Assembly: GCF_000621165.1 (NCBI RefSeq)
Contig: NZ_KK211217.1
Span: 124,001-188,000, forward strand
Source: Enterovibrio calviensis DSM 14347
Lineage (GTDB): Bacteria > Pseudomonadota > Gammaproteobacteria > Enterobacterales > Vibrionaceae
DNA: 64,000 nt
Direction of reading: 5' to 3'
Position 1 is the first letter of the stretch, and each line of letters opens with the position of its first letter. The notes under the pieces were generated by a model that was not told the origin of the DNA, did not search any database, and saw only the letters and a list, made by a program, of their open reading frames with translations. Below are positions 45,779 to 55,700 of this stretch, piece after piece. A program made the position numbers and the translations under genes.

Positions 45779-46300
45779 ATGCATCACGATTACAACGACT
45801 TAATTTATGTTTTCAATCAGAGTTTTATTGAATCATTTAACACTGAGCTACTGCTTGGTGGGGATGAACCTATCTATTTTCCTGCGGATGAAAGCCATTC
45901 AACGCATCGGATTATTTTCGCTCGTGGATTTTTTGCATCGGCGCTACATGAAGTGGCTCACTGGTGTATCGCTGGCCCAGAGCGTCGATTGCTCGAAGAC
46001 TATGGCTACTGGTATCATCCTGACGGACGTGACGAACAGACACAGGCCGCATTTGAACAAGTTGAAGTGAAACCTCAAGCCGTTGAGTGGATTCTTTCCG
46101 CCAGCTGTGGCTTTCGCTTTCAAGTGAGCTGTGACAACCTCAGCGGTGTAGAGCCTGATCGCGACGCGTTTACGGCAAAAGTGCGTGACCAAGTGCTGGC
46201 TTATCTTGAGCAAGGTATGCCTGAACGCGCAAAAAGCTACTCAGATGCGCTTATTGCTTTCTATGGTCGTTCGCCGTTAACGGCTGCTGACTTTACCTAA
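45779..46300 (+). CDS. epmC: Elongation factor P hydroxylase EpmC
   Basis: EpmC hydroxylates the beta-lysylated lysine of elongation factor P. The 173-residue product has the metal-binding pattern LHEVAHWCIAGPERR and the family blocks DEPIYFPADE and GYWYHPDGRDEQTQAAFE. The modification enzymes EpmA and EpmB and EF-P itself are not in the window. Its stop shares a base with the next start. Confidence 0.92.
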   Translation: MHHDYNDLIYVFNQSFIESFNTELLLGGDEPIYFPADESHSTHRIIFARGFFASALHEVAHWCIAGPERRLLEDYGYWYHPDGRDEQTQAAFEQVEVKPQAVEWILSASCGFRFQVSCDNLSGVEPDRDAFTAKVRDQVLAYLEQGMPERAKSYSDALIAFYGRSPLTAADFT

Positions 46301-46578
46301 TGAGAGAGAACATGATCCAAGACTACGAAGAAAAGATCCTTGATTTGATTGATGCCATGGTAGAGACAGCATCAGACGACGAGTTGTTTGCTAGCGGCTA
46401 TTTGCGTGGTCATATCTCATTGGCAGCGGCAGATTGCGAACAAGCTGAGGTTGATTGCATCGATATGTTGAAGCAGCGTGTGGATGGCAGTTTGAAAGAT
46501 AATGCCAATGAACTCACTCCTGCGGATCAAGTGCTGGTGGCCAACCTTTGGTCCAACTTGCAAAAGCATGCTAGCTAG
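46300..46578 (+). CDS. YfcL family protein
   Basis: The function is unknown. The 92-residue acidic, helical product (MIQDYEEKILDLIDAM, ASDDELFASGYLRGHISLAAA) matches the YfcL family, whose gene commonly follows epmC in enterobacteria and vibrios. It is translationally coupled to epmC. ATG 46300 gives MRENMIQ; the Met at codon 5 is the usual family start. Confidence 0.85.
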   Translation: MRENMIQDYEEKILDLIDAMVETASDDELFASGYLRGHISLAAADCEQAEVDCIDMLKQRVDGSLKDNANELTPADQVLVANLWSNLQKHAS

Positions 46579-46630
46579 TCGGCTCAAGACGTTAAGCTAA
46601 GCCCATTTGGCTGCAAATAACAGATAAAAG

Positions 46631-46656
46631 AAAGGCGCTGAATTCAGCGCCTTTTT
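46631..46656. terminator. Terminator between yfcL and mnmC
   Basis: AAAGGCGCTGA and TCAGCGCCTTT pair almost perfectly around ATT with a T-tract after. A and T runs on both sides suit convergent genes. Confidence 0.85.
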
Positions 46657-46684
46657 GCTTTCTATGGTTGGATAATCAATCACT

Positions 46685-46731
46685 TATACCCAAGCAACCT
46701 GAATCCTGCATCTTCAGGTTACTTAGGTTTA
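46685..46731. repeat. Dispersed palindromic repeat, copy 2
   Basis: It starts TATACCCAAGCAACCTGAA and ends TTCAGGTTACTTAGGTTTA, with CTGCATC near the centre. It is an imperfect palindrome of the same family as the elements at 41823 and 57371. Its right end supplies the stop codon of mnmC. Confidence 0.8.
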
Positions 46732-48747
46732 CAATGCTTTGCCCTTGAGCAATTTTCTCACCCACATACGGCCTGGATGCAGCGCATCCAGTACATCAGT
46801 TGGCAAAGGCAAGGGATGACCGCAAATCTGTGAGGCCATCAATTCACCCAGTAGCGGTGCAGAGGTTAACCCTCTGGAGCCCAGCGCCAATATACTGAAC
46901 AAGTTCGGATAAACCGGAACATCAACGGCACTGTCTTTGTTGTCGCGAAGATTGCTATAGCTTTCGGTTAACTGCGCGTAATCACAGACGTCGCCAACAT
47001 AGGGGAGATGGTCGCGACTGGCGCAACGAACACCGACACGTCCTGCGCCATGATCGGTATTGACATCTTTTGGCCAGGAAGACGGCACACAGTCAACCAA
47101 GCGTTGCTTGTTATCGACTTGGTCGTCCATTCGGAAATCTAGAGACTCGTCATTTCGGCTGTAACTGGCGCCAATACAATGTGTGCCGTTCTTTGTGTTA
47201 ACTGGGGTGAGGTAGCCATCATAACAAAGCACTGTCTTGAGGTTTTCCAGCACAGGCGTGGTATTGATATGGCTCACTTGACCACGCACCGAATAAGCTG
47301 GGATCGAAGCGGTTTGTTCGAACTGTGTAAAGCGATGCCCGTTGGCGATCACAACGGCGTGATGGCAAAACGCATTGTCGTTGTCAGTCGATAACGTCCA
47401 TTGATCGTTTTCATGCGTTAAGCGCGTGATGTCAGTGTTGTAATGACACGTCAGTAAACCAGTTGCCTGCGCTTGTTCAATCAACCCTTGGGTGAGTTGC
47501 TGCGGGCATAACCAACCGCCTAGCGGATAACTAACGCCGCCATGTCTGGTTTCAATATTGGTGAGGGTCGCGGTGTCTTCTGCTGTTAACGCGTGAATAA
47601 CCTCATCAGGAAATCCGCCCTTGAGCATTTTTGCCAATTTGTCGGCACTTTTCTCATCCCAGCCCAGCTGTGTGACGCCACACCAATCGTGATCGAATCG
47701 CACGGTTTCAGCAGCTTGTTCAACAAACTGACGAGAGAACAAAAATGCGGGTGCAAAGAAGCGAGATAACGCGTCATTACTGCCATTGAGTAGCGGGTAC
47801 ACGGCCCCTTGACGGTTTCCTGATGCGCCGTGTCCCGGTTTATCGTGCTCGCAATAAAGGGTGACGTGTTTACCTCGGCGAACCAATGAAATGGCCAATG
47901 TGGCACTGGCAACACCCCCGCCAACAATCGCGACATCCAGACTTTCATTACCGCTAACTGTCGGCGCATTTCGTTTGTACCAAGGCGCTTGCTGTCGAGG
48001 TTGGTGGCGCTTAGTGATGTGCCCGACAATCATGTCGCGCTTTGTGCCAAACCCCTTGGTTTTCTTCATGTCGAAGCCAGCGTCAATCAGGCCACGACGC
48101 ACAAAGCCTGCCGCAGTAAATGTCGCCACCGTACAAGACTCACGGGCAAGACGAGCCATGCCGTCAAATAAGCTTTGGCTCCACATTTCAGGGTTTTTGC
48201 TTGGCGCGAAACCGTCGAGGAACCAGCAGTCCACAATTCCTTCATCAGATGTCCACACTTGAGGCATACAATCTTTGATGTCACCAAACCATAGGTCGAG
48301 CGTCACCATGCCGTCAGCAAGAACGATGCGGTGGCAGCCTGATACCGCTGCGGGGTAGTGTTTTCGCAGCGCTTTTGCGTATTCCGCCAGTTCGGGCCAC
48401 GCAGCGTGAGCTTTTTCAAGATCACTTTGCGTTACAGGAAATTTCTCAAAGCTGATAAAGTGCAGCTGTTGGTTTTTCGCGTCAGGGTTTTGGTCGCGAA
48501 ATGCTTCAAACTCTTGCCAAACGGCAAGAAAATTTAAGCCTGTACCAAAGCCCGTCTCTGCAATAACAAAGCGATCTCGATCAAATTGTTGCCAGCGAGC
48601 TGGAAGATGATTTTGATGTAGGAAGACATAGCGTGTTTCTTCTAAGCCATTAGCGTTAGAGAAGTACACGTCATCGAAATTATCAGACACTGGCGTGCCG
48701 GCGTCATTCCAGTGGATTTGGGCATGTTCAATACGGGGTTGGGTCAC
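46729..48747 (-). CDS. mnmC: Bifunctional tRNA mnm5s2U biosynthesis protein MnmC
   Basis: MnmC completes 5-methylaminomethyl-2-thiouridine at the tRNA wobble position. The 672-residue product has an N-terminal methyltransferase domain (about 1-245, with [11 protein letters not shown] and [15 protein letters not shown]). A C-terminal FAD-dependent oxidoreductase domain (about 270-665) has the dinucleotide site [14 protein letters not shown]. Both halves appear intact. It is divergent from fabB. Confidence 0.95.
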   Translation of the reverse strand: MTQPRIEHAQIHWNDAGTPVSDNFDDVYFSNANGLEETRYVFLHQNHLPARWQQFDRDRFVIAETGFGTGLNFLAVWQEFEAFRDQNPDAKNQQLHFISFEKFPVTQSDLEKAHAAWPELAEYAKALRKHYPAAVSGCHRIVLADGMVTLDLWFGDIKDCMPQVWTSDEGIVDCWFLDGFAPSKNPEMWSQSLFDGMARLARESCTVATFTAAGFVRRGLIDAGFDMKKTKGFGTKRDMIVGHITKRHQPRQQAPWYKRNAPTVSGNESLDVAIVGGGVASATLAISLVRRGKHVTLYCEHDKPGHGASGNRQGAVYPLLNGSNDALSRFFAPAFLFSRQFVEQAAETVRFDHDWCGVTQLGWDEKSADKLAKMLKGGFPDEVIHALTAEDTATLTNIETRHGGVSYPLGGWLCPQQLTQGLIEQAQATGLLTCHYNTDITRLTHENDQWTLSTDNDNAFCHHAVVIANGHRFTQFEQTASIPAYSVRGQVSHINTTPVLENLKTVLCYDGYLTPVNTKNGTHCIGASYSRNDESLDFRMDDQVDNKQRLVDCVPSSWPKDVNTDHGAGRVGVRCASRDHLPYVGDVCDYAQLTESYSNLRDNKDSAVDVPVYPNLFSILALGSRGLTSAPLLGELMASQICGHPLPLPTDVLDALHPGRMWVRKLLKGKAL

Positions 48748-48854
48748 AGGCCTTACCTTAATTAAAACTCTGTTTGCACTCAGGTCGCGGATTCTATCGC
48801 CAATCCTTCCGAATATACAGATTCGCGGAACAGGCTATGCGAGAATGAAATTTC

Positions 48855-48872
48855 AGCTTACACGCGTACTCT
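48855..48872. promoter_or_regulatory. FabR-type operator upstream of fabB
   Basis: AGCTTACACGCGTACTCT matches the FabR-type palindrome AGCGTACAnnTGTACGCT at 13 of 16 positions. It lies 71-88 bases before fabB. FabR represses fabB in E. coli, which supports the call. Confidence 0.6.
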
Positions 48873-48875
48873 AGG

Positions 48876-48891
48876 AAAGCTGACCACTTTA
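48876..48891. promoter_or_regulatory. Possible FadR activation site upstream of fabB
   Basis: The minus strand reads TAAAGTGGTCAGCTTT, keeping TGGTCnG of the FadR core but with GC in place of AC. FadR activates fabB in E. coli from a site near -40. The match is partial. Confidence 0.35.
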
Positions 48892-48942
48892 GATGAGCAA
48901 AACCGCTATCATCGGTGCGAACTCGAATTGTAGGAACAAAAA

Positions 48943-50154
48943 ATGAAACGAGCCGTAATTACAGGTATGGGAATTGTTTCCAGCATCGGTAACAACGTTA
49001 AAGAAGTGCTGGAGTCATTGAAAGCGGGTAAATCAGGGATTAGTTTTTCCCAACAGTTCGCAGACATGAAACTACGCAGCAATGTTTGGGGCGACCTTAA
49101 ACTCAAGCCTGTCGATCACATTGATCGCAAGAAATTTCGTTTTATGGGCGATGCCGCTGGCTTCGCTTATCTGTCAATGGAACAAGCCATCGAAGATGCT
49201 GGCCTAACCGAAGACATGGTTTCCAATGACCGTACGGGTCTGGTTGCCGGTTCTGGTGGCGCATCATCAATTAACCAAGTGCTCGCAACAGATACATTGC
49301 GCGAGAAAGGCGTGAAACGTGTTGGTCCTTACATGGTGCCTCGTACCATGTCTTCAACCGTGTCGGCGTGCTTGGCTACACCATTTAAAATTCGTGGTGT
49401 TAACTACACCATGAGCTCTGCGTGTGCGACGTCTGCGCACTGTATTGGCCACGCGGTTGAACTGATTCAACTGGGTAAGCAAGACGTTGTGTTTGCGGGT
49501 GGCGGTGAAGAACTTGATTGGTCATTGACCATGATGTTTGACGCAATGGGCGCATTGTCGACCAAATACAACGATGACCCATCAAAAGCATCTCGTACCT
49601 ATGATGCAGACCGTGACGGTTTTGTTATCTCTGGTGGCGGCGGCATGGTTGTTATCGAAGAGCTTGAGCATGCGCTAGCGCGTGGTGCGAAAATCTACGG
49701 TGAAGTGGTTGGCTACGGCGCAACATCTGATGGCTACGACATGGTTGCTCCTTCAGGTGAAGGCGCTATCCGTTGTATGAAGATGGCGATGCAAGATGTG
49801 GACAGCATTGACTACATCAACACGCACGGCACTTCAACGCCAGTGGGCGATGTGAAAGAGCTGGGCGCGATTCAAGAAGTGTTTGGTCACAACAGCCCTG
49901 CAATTTCAGCAACTAAAGCGATGACAGGTCACGCATTGGGTGCGGCAGGCGTACATGAAGCCATTTACTCAACACTGATGCTGGACAACAACTTTGTTGC
50001 GCCAAGCATCAATATCGACAACCTAGATGCTGCGGCAGAAGGTCTAGATATTGTGACTGAAATGCGTGAGCAGGAACTGAAGACAGTGATGTCGAACAGC
50101 TTCGGCTTCGGCGGTACTAACGCCACGCTAGTCATTAAGAAATACGAAGCTTAA
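48943..50154 (+). CDS. fabB: 3-oxoacyl-ACP synthase I
   Basis: FabB elongates acyl-ACP and is needed for unsaturated fatty acid synthesis. The 403-residue product has the catalytic triad: Cys161 in [16 protein letters not shown], His in [16 protein letters not shown] and His in [24 protein letters not shown] precedes the ATG. The 3' untranslated region ends in a strong terminator and probably gives rise to a small RNA. Confidence 0.97.
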   Translation: MKRAVITGMGIVSSIGNNVKEVLESLKAGKSGISFSQQFADMKLRSNVWGDLKLKPVDHIDRKKFRFMGDAAGFAYLSMEQAIEDAGLTEDMVSNDRTGLVAGSGGASSINQVLATDTLREKGVKRVGPYMVPRTMSSTVSACLATPFKIRGVNYTMSSACATSAHCIGHAVELIQLGKQDVVFAGGGEELDWSLTMMFDAMGALSTKYNDDPSKASRTYDADRDGFVISGGGGMVVIEELEHALARGAKIYGEVVGYGATSDGYDMVAPSGEGAIRCMKMAMQDVDSIDYINTHGTSTPVGDVKELGAIQEVFGHNSPAISATKAMTGHALGAAGVHEAIYSTLMLDNNFVAPSINIDNLDAAAEGLDIVTEMREQELKTVMSNSFGFGGTNATLVIKKYEA

Positions 50155-50164
50155 GAGGCGTTAT

Positions 50165-50305
50165 CGCCACTTTAAATTTTCAAGTTATTTGAAAATTTTC
50201 CGGGAAGTTGGCTTCTCGCCTACAACAGACGCAGGTATTGACCGTTGAGAGCCGGTCTCTATCTTTCAGATCCTGGATTTTGCCCGGCCATTGGCCGGGT
50301 TTTTT
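50165..50305 (+). ncRNA. Candidate FarS-type small RNA from the fabB 3'UTR
   Basis: In Vibrio cholerae the Hfq-bound RNA FarS is cut by RNase E from the fabB 3'UTR and represses fadE. The same location here has an AU-rich hairpin (50174-50199) just after fabB, about 80 bases of apparently non-coding sequence, and a strong terminator. The exact 5' end cannot be read from sequence, so the start given is approximate. The call rests on synteny and RNA-like structure. Confidence 0.5.
50283..50305 (+). terminator. Terminator of fabB and its 3'UTR RNA
   Basis: CCCGGCC pairs perfectly with GGCCGGG around ATT, followed by six T residues. A terminal hairpin with a U-tail of this kind is what Hfq-binding RNAs usually carry. 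Confidence 0.9.
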
Positions 50306-50368
50306 CGTTTTCAGTCGTCGCAAAAAACGTCACAATACAGACATGTTGCTTGGAGCAAGAGAAAACAC

Positions 50369-51508
50369 GTGAATATTCTGATTGATGAAAACATGCCGTA
50401 TGCGGCAGAACTGTTTAGCAAACTGGGTACGGTCACCGCCAAGGCGGGGAGAACACTGACAGCCGATGATCTGATTGATATTGATGCGTTGATGATCCGC
50501 TCTGTGACCAAGGTCGATGAAGCGCTTTTGGAAAAAGCCAATCGCCTTCGTTTTGTCGGTACCGCAACCGCGGGCACCGATCATGTTGATGCAACTCTCT
50601 TGGCTGATCGTGGCATCTATTTCACTGCTGCTCCTGGCTGCAATAAAGTCGGGGTTGCCGAGTACGTGATCAGCGCGCTTTTGGTGCTTAGCCAGCAGCA
50701 AGATTTCATATTAACTGATCGTAAAGTGGGTATTGTCGGCGCAGGTCAAGTGGGCAGTTACTTGTCGAATTGTCTTGCCGCGCTCAATATCCCTTATCTT
50801 TTGTGCGATCCGCTAAAAGAAGCCGAAGGCGATGAGCGCGAGTTCCATTCACTAGACGCACTGATCGCAGAGTGCGATGTGATCACCACACACACGCCGC
50901 TTACTCGTTCGGGAGAACACCCAACTCATCATTTAATGGGTGCGAAAGAGCTGGCTGCACTCAAGCCTAACAGTATTTTGATTAACGCGGCGCGTGGCCC
51001 CGTTGTTGACAATGCAGCCCTAAAAGCGGCGTTGAAAGCAGACAAGCTGACCGCAGTGCTGGATGTGTTCGAGTTCGAACCTGAAGTAGACCTCGAACTA
51101 CTGCCGTTTTTAGCCTTTGCCACCCCTCACGTGGCAGGCTATGGCTTAGAAGGTAAAGCGCGTGGCACAACCATGATCTTTAACGCCTACTGTGAATTTC
51201 TTGGTAATGCCGAGGAAAGCGTCGAAGCTTCTTCCTTGTTGCCTGTCGCCCCTATTCCCCATGTGGCATTGAGTAAGGCATGGGACGCGTCAGATTTGAT
51301 GGCCTTGTGCCAGCTAATTTATGATATTCGCCGTGATGACAGCGAGTTTCGCCGCGCCATGGCTGATGCCAGTGAGCAGCGCTCAAGCTTTGACCGCTTG
51401 CGGAAGAATTATTGGGACAGACGTGAGTACAGTGCGATTACAGTAGCGGGCAAGGCCGAGTTTGGGTTAGAGTCGCTCGCTAAATTAGGTTTTACCGTAG
51501 AGGAATAA
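50369..51508 (+). CDS. pdxB: Erythronate-4-phosphate dehydrogenase
   Basis: PdxB oxidises 4-phosphoerythronate in pyridoxal phosphate synthesis. I choose GTG 50369 ([12 protein letters not shown]), the family's conserved start; the frame is open to 50291, but that part is the fabB terminator. The 379-residue product has the NAD site [13 protein letters not shown], the catalytic Arg/Glu/His blocks ([33 protein letters not shown]) and a C-terminal dimerisation domain. Confidence 0.95.
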   Translation: MNILIDENMPYAAELFSKLGTVTAKAGRTLTADDLIDIDALMIRSVTKVDEALLEKANRLRFVGTATAGTDHVDATLLADRGIYFTAAPGCNKVGVAEYVISALLVLSQQQDFILTDRKVGIVGAGQVGSYLSNCLAALNIPYLLCDPLKEAEGDEREFHSLDALIAECDVITTHTPLTRSGEHPTHHLMGAKELAALKPNSILINAARGPVVDNAALKAALKADKLTAVLDVFEFEPEVDLELLPFLAFATPHVAGYGLEGKARGTTMIFNAYCEFLGNAEESVEASSLLPVAPIPHVALSKAWDASDLMALCQLIYDIRRDDSEFRRAMADASEQRSSFDRLRKNYWDRREYSAITVAGKAEFGLESLAKLGFTVEE

Positions 51509-51510
51509 AC

Positions 51511-52536
51511 ATGACACAAGAATTTGATGTTGCATACGACGTCGCTGTATTAGGTGCAACTGGCGCTGTAGGTCGTACCATTATTGAGGTGTTGGAAGAG
51601 CGTAAATTCCCTGTGCGCAATCTTTACTTGCTAGCCAGCGAGCGAAGCGCCGGTGAAACCATTCGCTTCAATGGCAAAAGCCATCTGGTCCGTAACGTCG
51701 AAGATTTCGACTGGAGTCAGGTACAAATCGCGTTGTTCTCAGCGGGTGCGGATCTGTCTGACCGCTATGCGCCTATGGCCGCCGATGAAGGTGTTGTTGT
51801 TATCGATAATACCTCGCGCTTCCGTTATGAGTACGATGTACCGTTGGTTGTGCCTGAGGTTAACCCAGAAGCCATCGCGGACTTCCGTAACCGCAACATT
51901 ATCGCGAACCCTAATTGTTCAACGATTCAAATGCTGGTGGCGTTGAAGCCGATTTATGATGCAGCAGGCATTGAGCGCATCAACGTAGCGACATACCAAT
52001 CGGTATCAGGCTCAGGCAAAAAAGGGGTGGATGAGCTAGCAGGTCAAACCGTTAAGCTACTCAACAGCCAAGACGCAGAGCCAAGCTTGTACAAAAAGCA
52101 GATCGCGTTTAACTGCTTGCCACACATCGACGAGTTCATGGACAACGGCTACACCAAAGAAGAAATGAAAATGGTGTGGGAAACCCAGAAAATTTTGGGT
52201 GATGATACCGTCGCGGTTAACCCAACTTGCGTCCGTGTACCTGTATTCTACGGTCACGCAGAAGCCGTACACATTGAATGTCGACAGCCACTTGATGCGA
52301 CTGAAGCGATGGATCTACTTTCACGTAGTGAAGGGATTGAAGTGTTTGCTAATGAAGACTACCCAACGCAAGTGAAAGATGCGACGGGTAAAGACCATGT
52401 GATGGTAGGTCGTGTTCGCAATGACATCAGCCACCCGAACGGTCTGAATCTGTGGATTGTTGCTGATAACGTTCGCAAAGGCGCAGCTACCAATTCTGTT
52501 CAAATTGCAGAAGTCCTGATCCGCGACTACCTGTAA
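51511..52536 (+). CDS. asd: Aspartate-semialdehyde dehydrogenase
   Basis: This enzyme reduces aspartyl phosphate to the semialdehyde for lysine, threonine, methionine and cell-wall synthesis. The 341-residue product has the NADP site VLGATGAVGRTI, catalytic Cys136 in NPNCST, and the substrate-binding Arg and His blocks. E. coli carries the paralogue Usg at the same place after pdxB; here the active-site Cys is present, so the enzyme is probably active. A second asd elsewhere in the genome is possible. It starts two bases after pdxB. Confidence 0.9.
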   Translation: MTQEFDVAYDVAVLGATGAVGRTIIEVLEERKFPVRNLYLLASERSAGETIRFNGKSHLVRNVEDFDWSQVQIALFSAGADLSDRYAPMAADEGVVVIDNTSRFRYEYDVPLVVPEVNPEAIADFRNRNIIANPNCSTIQMLVALKPIYDAAGIERINVATYQSVSGSGKKGVDELAGQTVKLLNSQDAEPSLYKKQIAFNCLPHIDEFMDNGYTKEEMKMVWETQKILGDDTVAVNPTCVRVPVFYGHAEAVHIECRQPLDATEAMDLLSRSEGIEVFANEDYPTQVKDATGKDHVMVGRVRNDISHPNGLNLWIVADNVRKGAATNSVQIAEVLIRDYL

Positions 52537-52577
52537 CCCTCAAACAATCATGAATTGTTTGGCAGTAAAATGCCGCG

Positions 52578-52615
52578 CAAACAACCGGCACCAGTGATCT
52601 GGTGCCGGTTGTTTG
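52578..52615. terminator. Long perfect hairpin after asd
   Basis: CAAACAACCGGCACCA and TGGTGCCGGTTGTTTG are perfect 16-base arms around GTGATC. There is no long T-tract, so termination may depend on the stem strength, or the element may stabilise the mRNA end. Confidence 0.65.
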
Positions 52616-52716
52616 ATCACAAAACACAGTTTTATCTTCTCACACTACAGTTTTCAGCCAGCCTTCCGATATAGTTAGGGAAATGACCATTTAGGCTATT
52701 ATTCTGCCATAGGGGA

Positions 52717-55700
52717 ATGCGGGCAGTGTCTGACGCAGATTTTTATAACACCATGAAGCAAACGCTTTTTTCATCACAAGCAAGCCGTCGATTTGGCAAA
52801 CTACTTGCTGTCTCAACGTTGCTGCTGAGTCTTGCGGCCACGTTTTCTGTGCATTCGGCCATTCGAATTCTTGGTCCTGTCGATGAATCGCCAGCGCCCA
52901 GCACTGTCACGCCTTTATCACAAGCCACACAGACCGCTTCGACCGTTAATCGTCGACAAACTGTTGGGCCAACGCGCGACAATGATACCCTCTGGTCGAT
53001 CGCGACGCGTAATCAACCTAATTCCGCAGTCTCTGTTTATCAAACAGTGGGCGCGATTTTTCGCTTAAATCCCAATGCATTTGAAGACCAAAACATCCAC
53101 GGATTGATCCCCGGTAGTACGTTACTCATGCCAACGCTGACGGAAATTCGCCGCGAAAGTACGGATGACGTCGCACAACGCCTTCAAATTGATCAAAGAC
53201 GTAAAGATGCGCAGCGAGGCATCAATCGTCAGCCATTGAGCCAACAGGTCGCAGCAACCCCAGAGAAGCCCGCTCAACCTGAAATGATGGCGCCTGCCGA
53301 AAAAGCGAAACCTGTTACTGCCCCTGAAAAGATGGCCAAGCCTGACGTGCCTAAAAAGCCAGAAATGGCGGACATGGACGCTTCTTCTCAGTCTGAAATG
53401 GCAATGAAAGATGGCGATAAAATGGGCGCCGACATGACGCCTCCTAAGCCGGACATGGGCTCAGTGCAAGAGCAGATCGATGAATCTGATTTGCAAATGG
53501 GTAAGCTCGTTGAAAGTAACCACATCTTGAAGATTCGTTTAGCAGAAGTGCAGAACGAGTTGTCTGTTTTAAAAGAACAAATGACGGGTGACGAAGCGCT
53601 GACGGAAGAAATTAAATCCTTCCTAGAAGCACAAAAAATGCGTCAGGCTCAGATGGAAATGAAAGAGCCATCTTTCATTGAATCGCTGATGGCGAGCCCA
53701 TTGATGTTAGCCACGGTCGCGATTATTCCCGCGCTATTAGTTATCGGTATTGCCGCGTTTATCATCATGCGTAGACGCAAGAAAGATGATGATATCGAAG
53801 AACCAGAAGGGCTCGACGGTGAAGAGCCAGACCTGCCTGTCATTATGGTGCCTGATGTTGACGATGATGAATTGGTGCTGGAAGACGATGAACTCGAAGT
53901 TACTGACGACACCGATGCGGATGACCTGTTTGGCGATGAAGGTATTTTTGATTCTGAACTCGATGACATTAACTTGTCAGACAGCTTGGAACTATCCGAT
54001 GAGCCGACAGAGTCTGGATTAGACATTGACGGTGATTCTGACTTTAGTACTGATACCGATCTCGACTCAATGTCGGATGATGACTTCAGCGCAAGCACCG
54101 AGCTGAATGTCGAAGCGAGCACCGAAGGCGCTATCGGCTTAGAAGACATGGAGCGCGCATTAGATGAAATGGCGTCTCAACCTGAAGAGTCGGAATTGAG
54201 CCCAGATGAAGCGCTTGCCGCGATGTGGGAGCAATCGCTCAGTGGCGGCGATGACGCGGATGTTGATGACATTGATGCGTTACTGAATGCGACCCAAACC
54301 GCTGACGAAGAACCTGCAGCAGATGAGCCTGCTGGCGATGATCAGTCTGCAGCGGATGCAGCCATCGCAGAGGCAGAAGCCGCATTTGCAGCAGCGGCAG
54401 CTGAAGACGATGATGACATCACCAATGAAGCCCTTTTTGACAAAGTGTTGGATGACGAGCCAGAAGTCGACTTGTCTCAAGACATTAACCTGTCCGACGA
54501 TGATCTTGATGACATTCTGAATGAGGCACAAGCCGAGCAAACACCAAGCGAGATCAGCGAGGACGACCCTTTCGAGGAAGATAACACCGCCATGCTCGAT
54601 GAGTTCTTGGATGATGTTATTAGTATCGACGATGTCGAAGACAGCCTCACCGAGGGTGATAGCGACAACGATGTACAGCTTGATGGCACCGATGCTCTTC
54701 TTGATGAACTTCTTGACGATGAAGCGTTGGATGACGATGGAAATCCAATTGCTCCGCAAGACGTCGATGATACCGATTCGCTATCGATTGCTGCAGAAAG
54801 AGATACCGATGACATTTCAGATACTGATGCGCTGTTAGACGAGTTTGTTGGTGATGACGACGATCTGCTGGATGAAACTGCATTACTTGATGAAGCCATT
54901 GATGACGATGATCTGCTTGCAGAACTTGTAGGTGAACCTAGCGATGACGAAAATGTTGATCTGGGTGATACAGACGCATTGCTGGATGAACTTGTCGGTG
55001 ACGATGATGACCTTGAAGATGAAAGTGCATTACTGGATGAAGTTCCAGAGGATGACTTACTCAACGACGAACTCATCTCGCTGGATGATGACCTAGTTCT
55101 TGATGATGTTGACGTTCAAGCAACAGAACCGTTAGACGCCATTGATGCCGATGACGACCTACTACCAGCTTCAATCGAGGAAGAGCCTCTCGACGCATTA
55201 GCGGAAAGCATGGTTGATGAGGCCATTGATGATGTCACCATCGAAGCTGAACAAGCTGAACAAGCTGAACAAGCTGAACAAGCTGAACAAGCTGAAGAGG
55301 CAGAACTTGACCCTTCAGAGTCAGACATGGATCTGCTTGATAGCTTACTGGATGAAGGTGAACCAACACCTGACACAGAGCCAATGCCTGCGTTCGATGC
55401 ATCACCTGACAGCTTAGAAGCACTTGATGCTGAAAAGAAAGAAACGCCAGAGGCATCACAAGACGACATTGACCTGCTCGATAGCTTATTGGGTCAAGAT
55501 GATGACGCAGCAGCAAGTGCAGATTTGGATGCGGAAGAGTCGACAGAAATGTCTTCATCCGATGAAACCGCGCTGGATCGGGAAGATGATCTTGTCGGTG
55601 ATATCGAAGAGTCAATTGAAGAAGAGCCATTTGTGTCTTCTGCAGACGAGATCGATCTTGACGATGCTTTTGCAGCGATTGATGCCGCATCTGATGATCA

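Noticed and set aside
50291-50368. 26-residue N-terminal extension of PdxB
   Set aside because: It would be encoded by the fabB terminator; the conserved N-terminus starts at GTG 50369.
54477-55076. Long Ser-rich antisense frame under hubP (also 55851-56564 and 53649-54149)
   Set aside because: These arise because the Asp/Glu codons GAT, GAC and GAA read as Ser, Val and Phe codons on the other strand; they track the acidic composition of hubP and nothing else.
55244-55296. Short tandem repeat considered as a CRISPR-like array
   Set aside because: The unit is nine bases with no spacers, lies in frame inside hubP and no cas genes are present.
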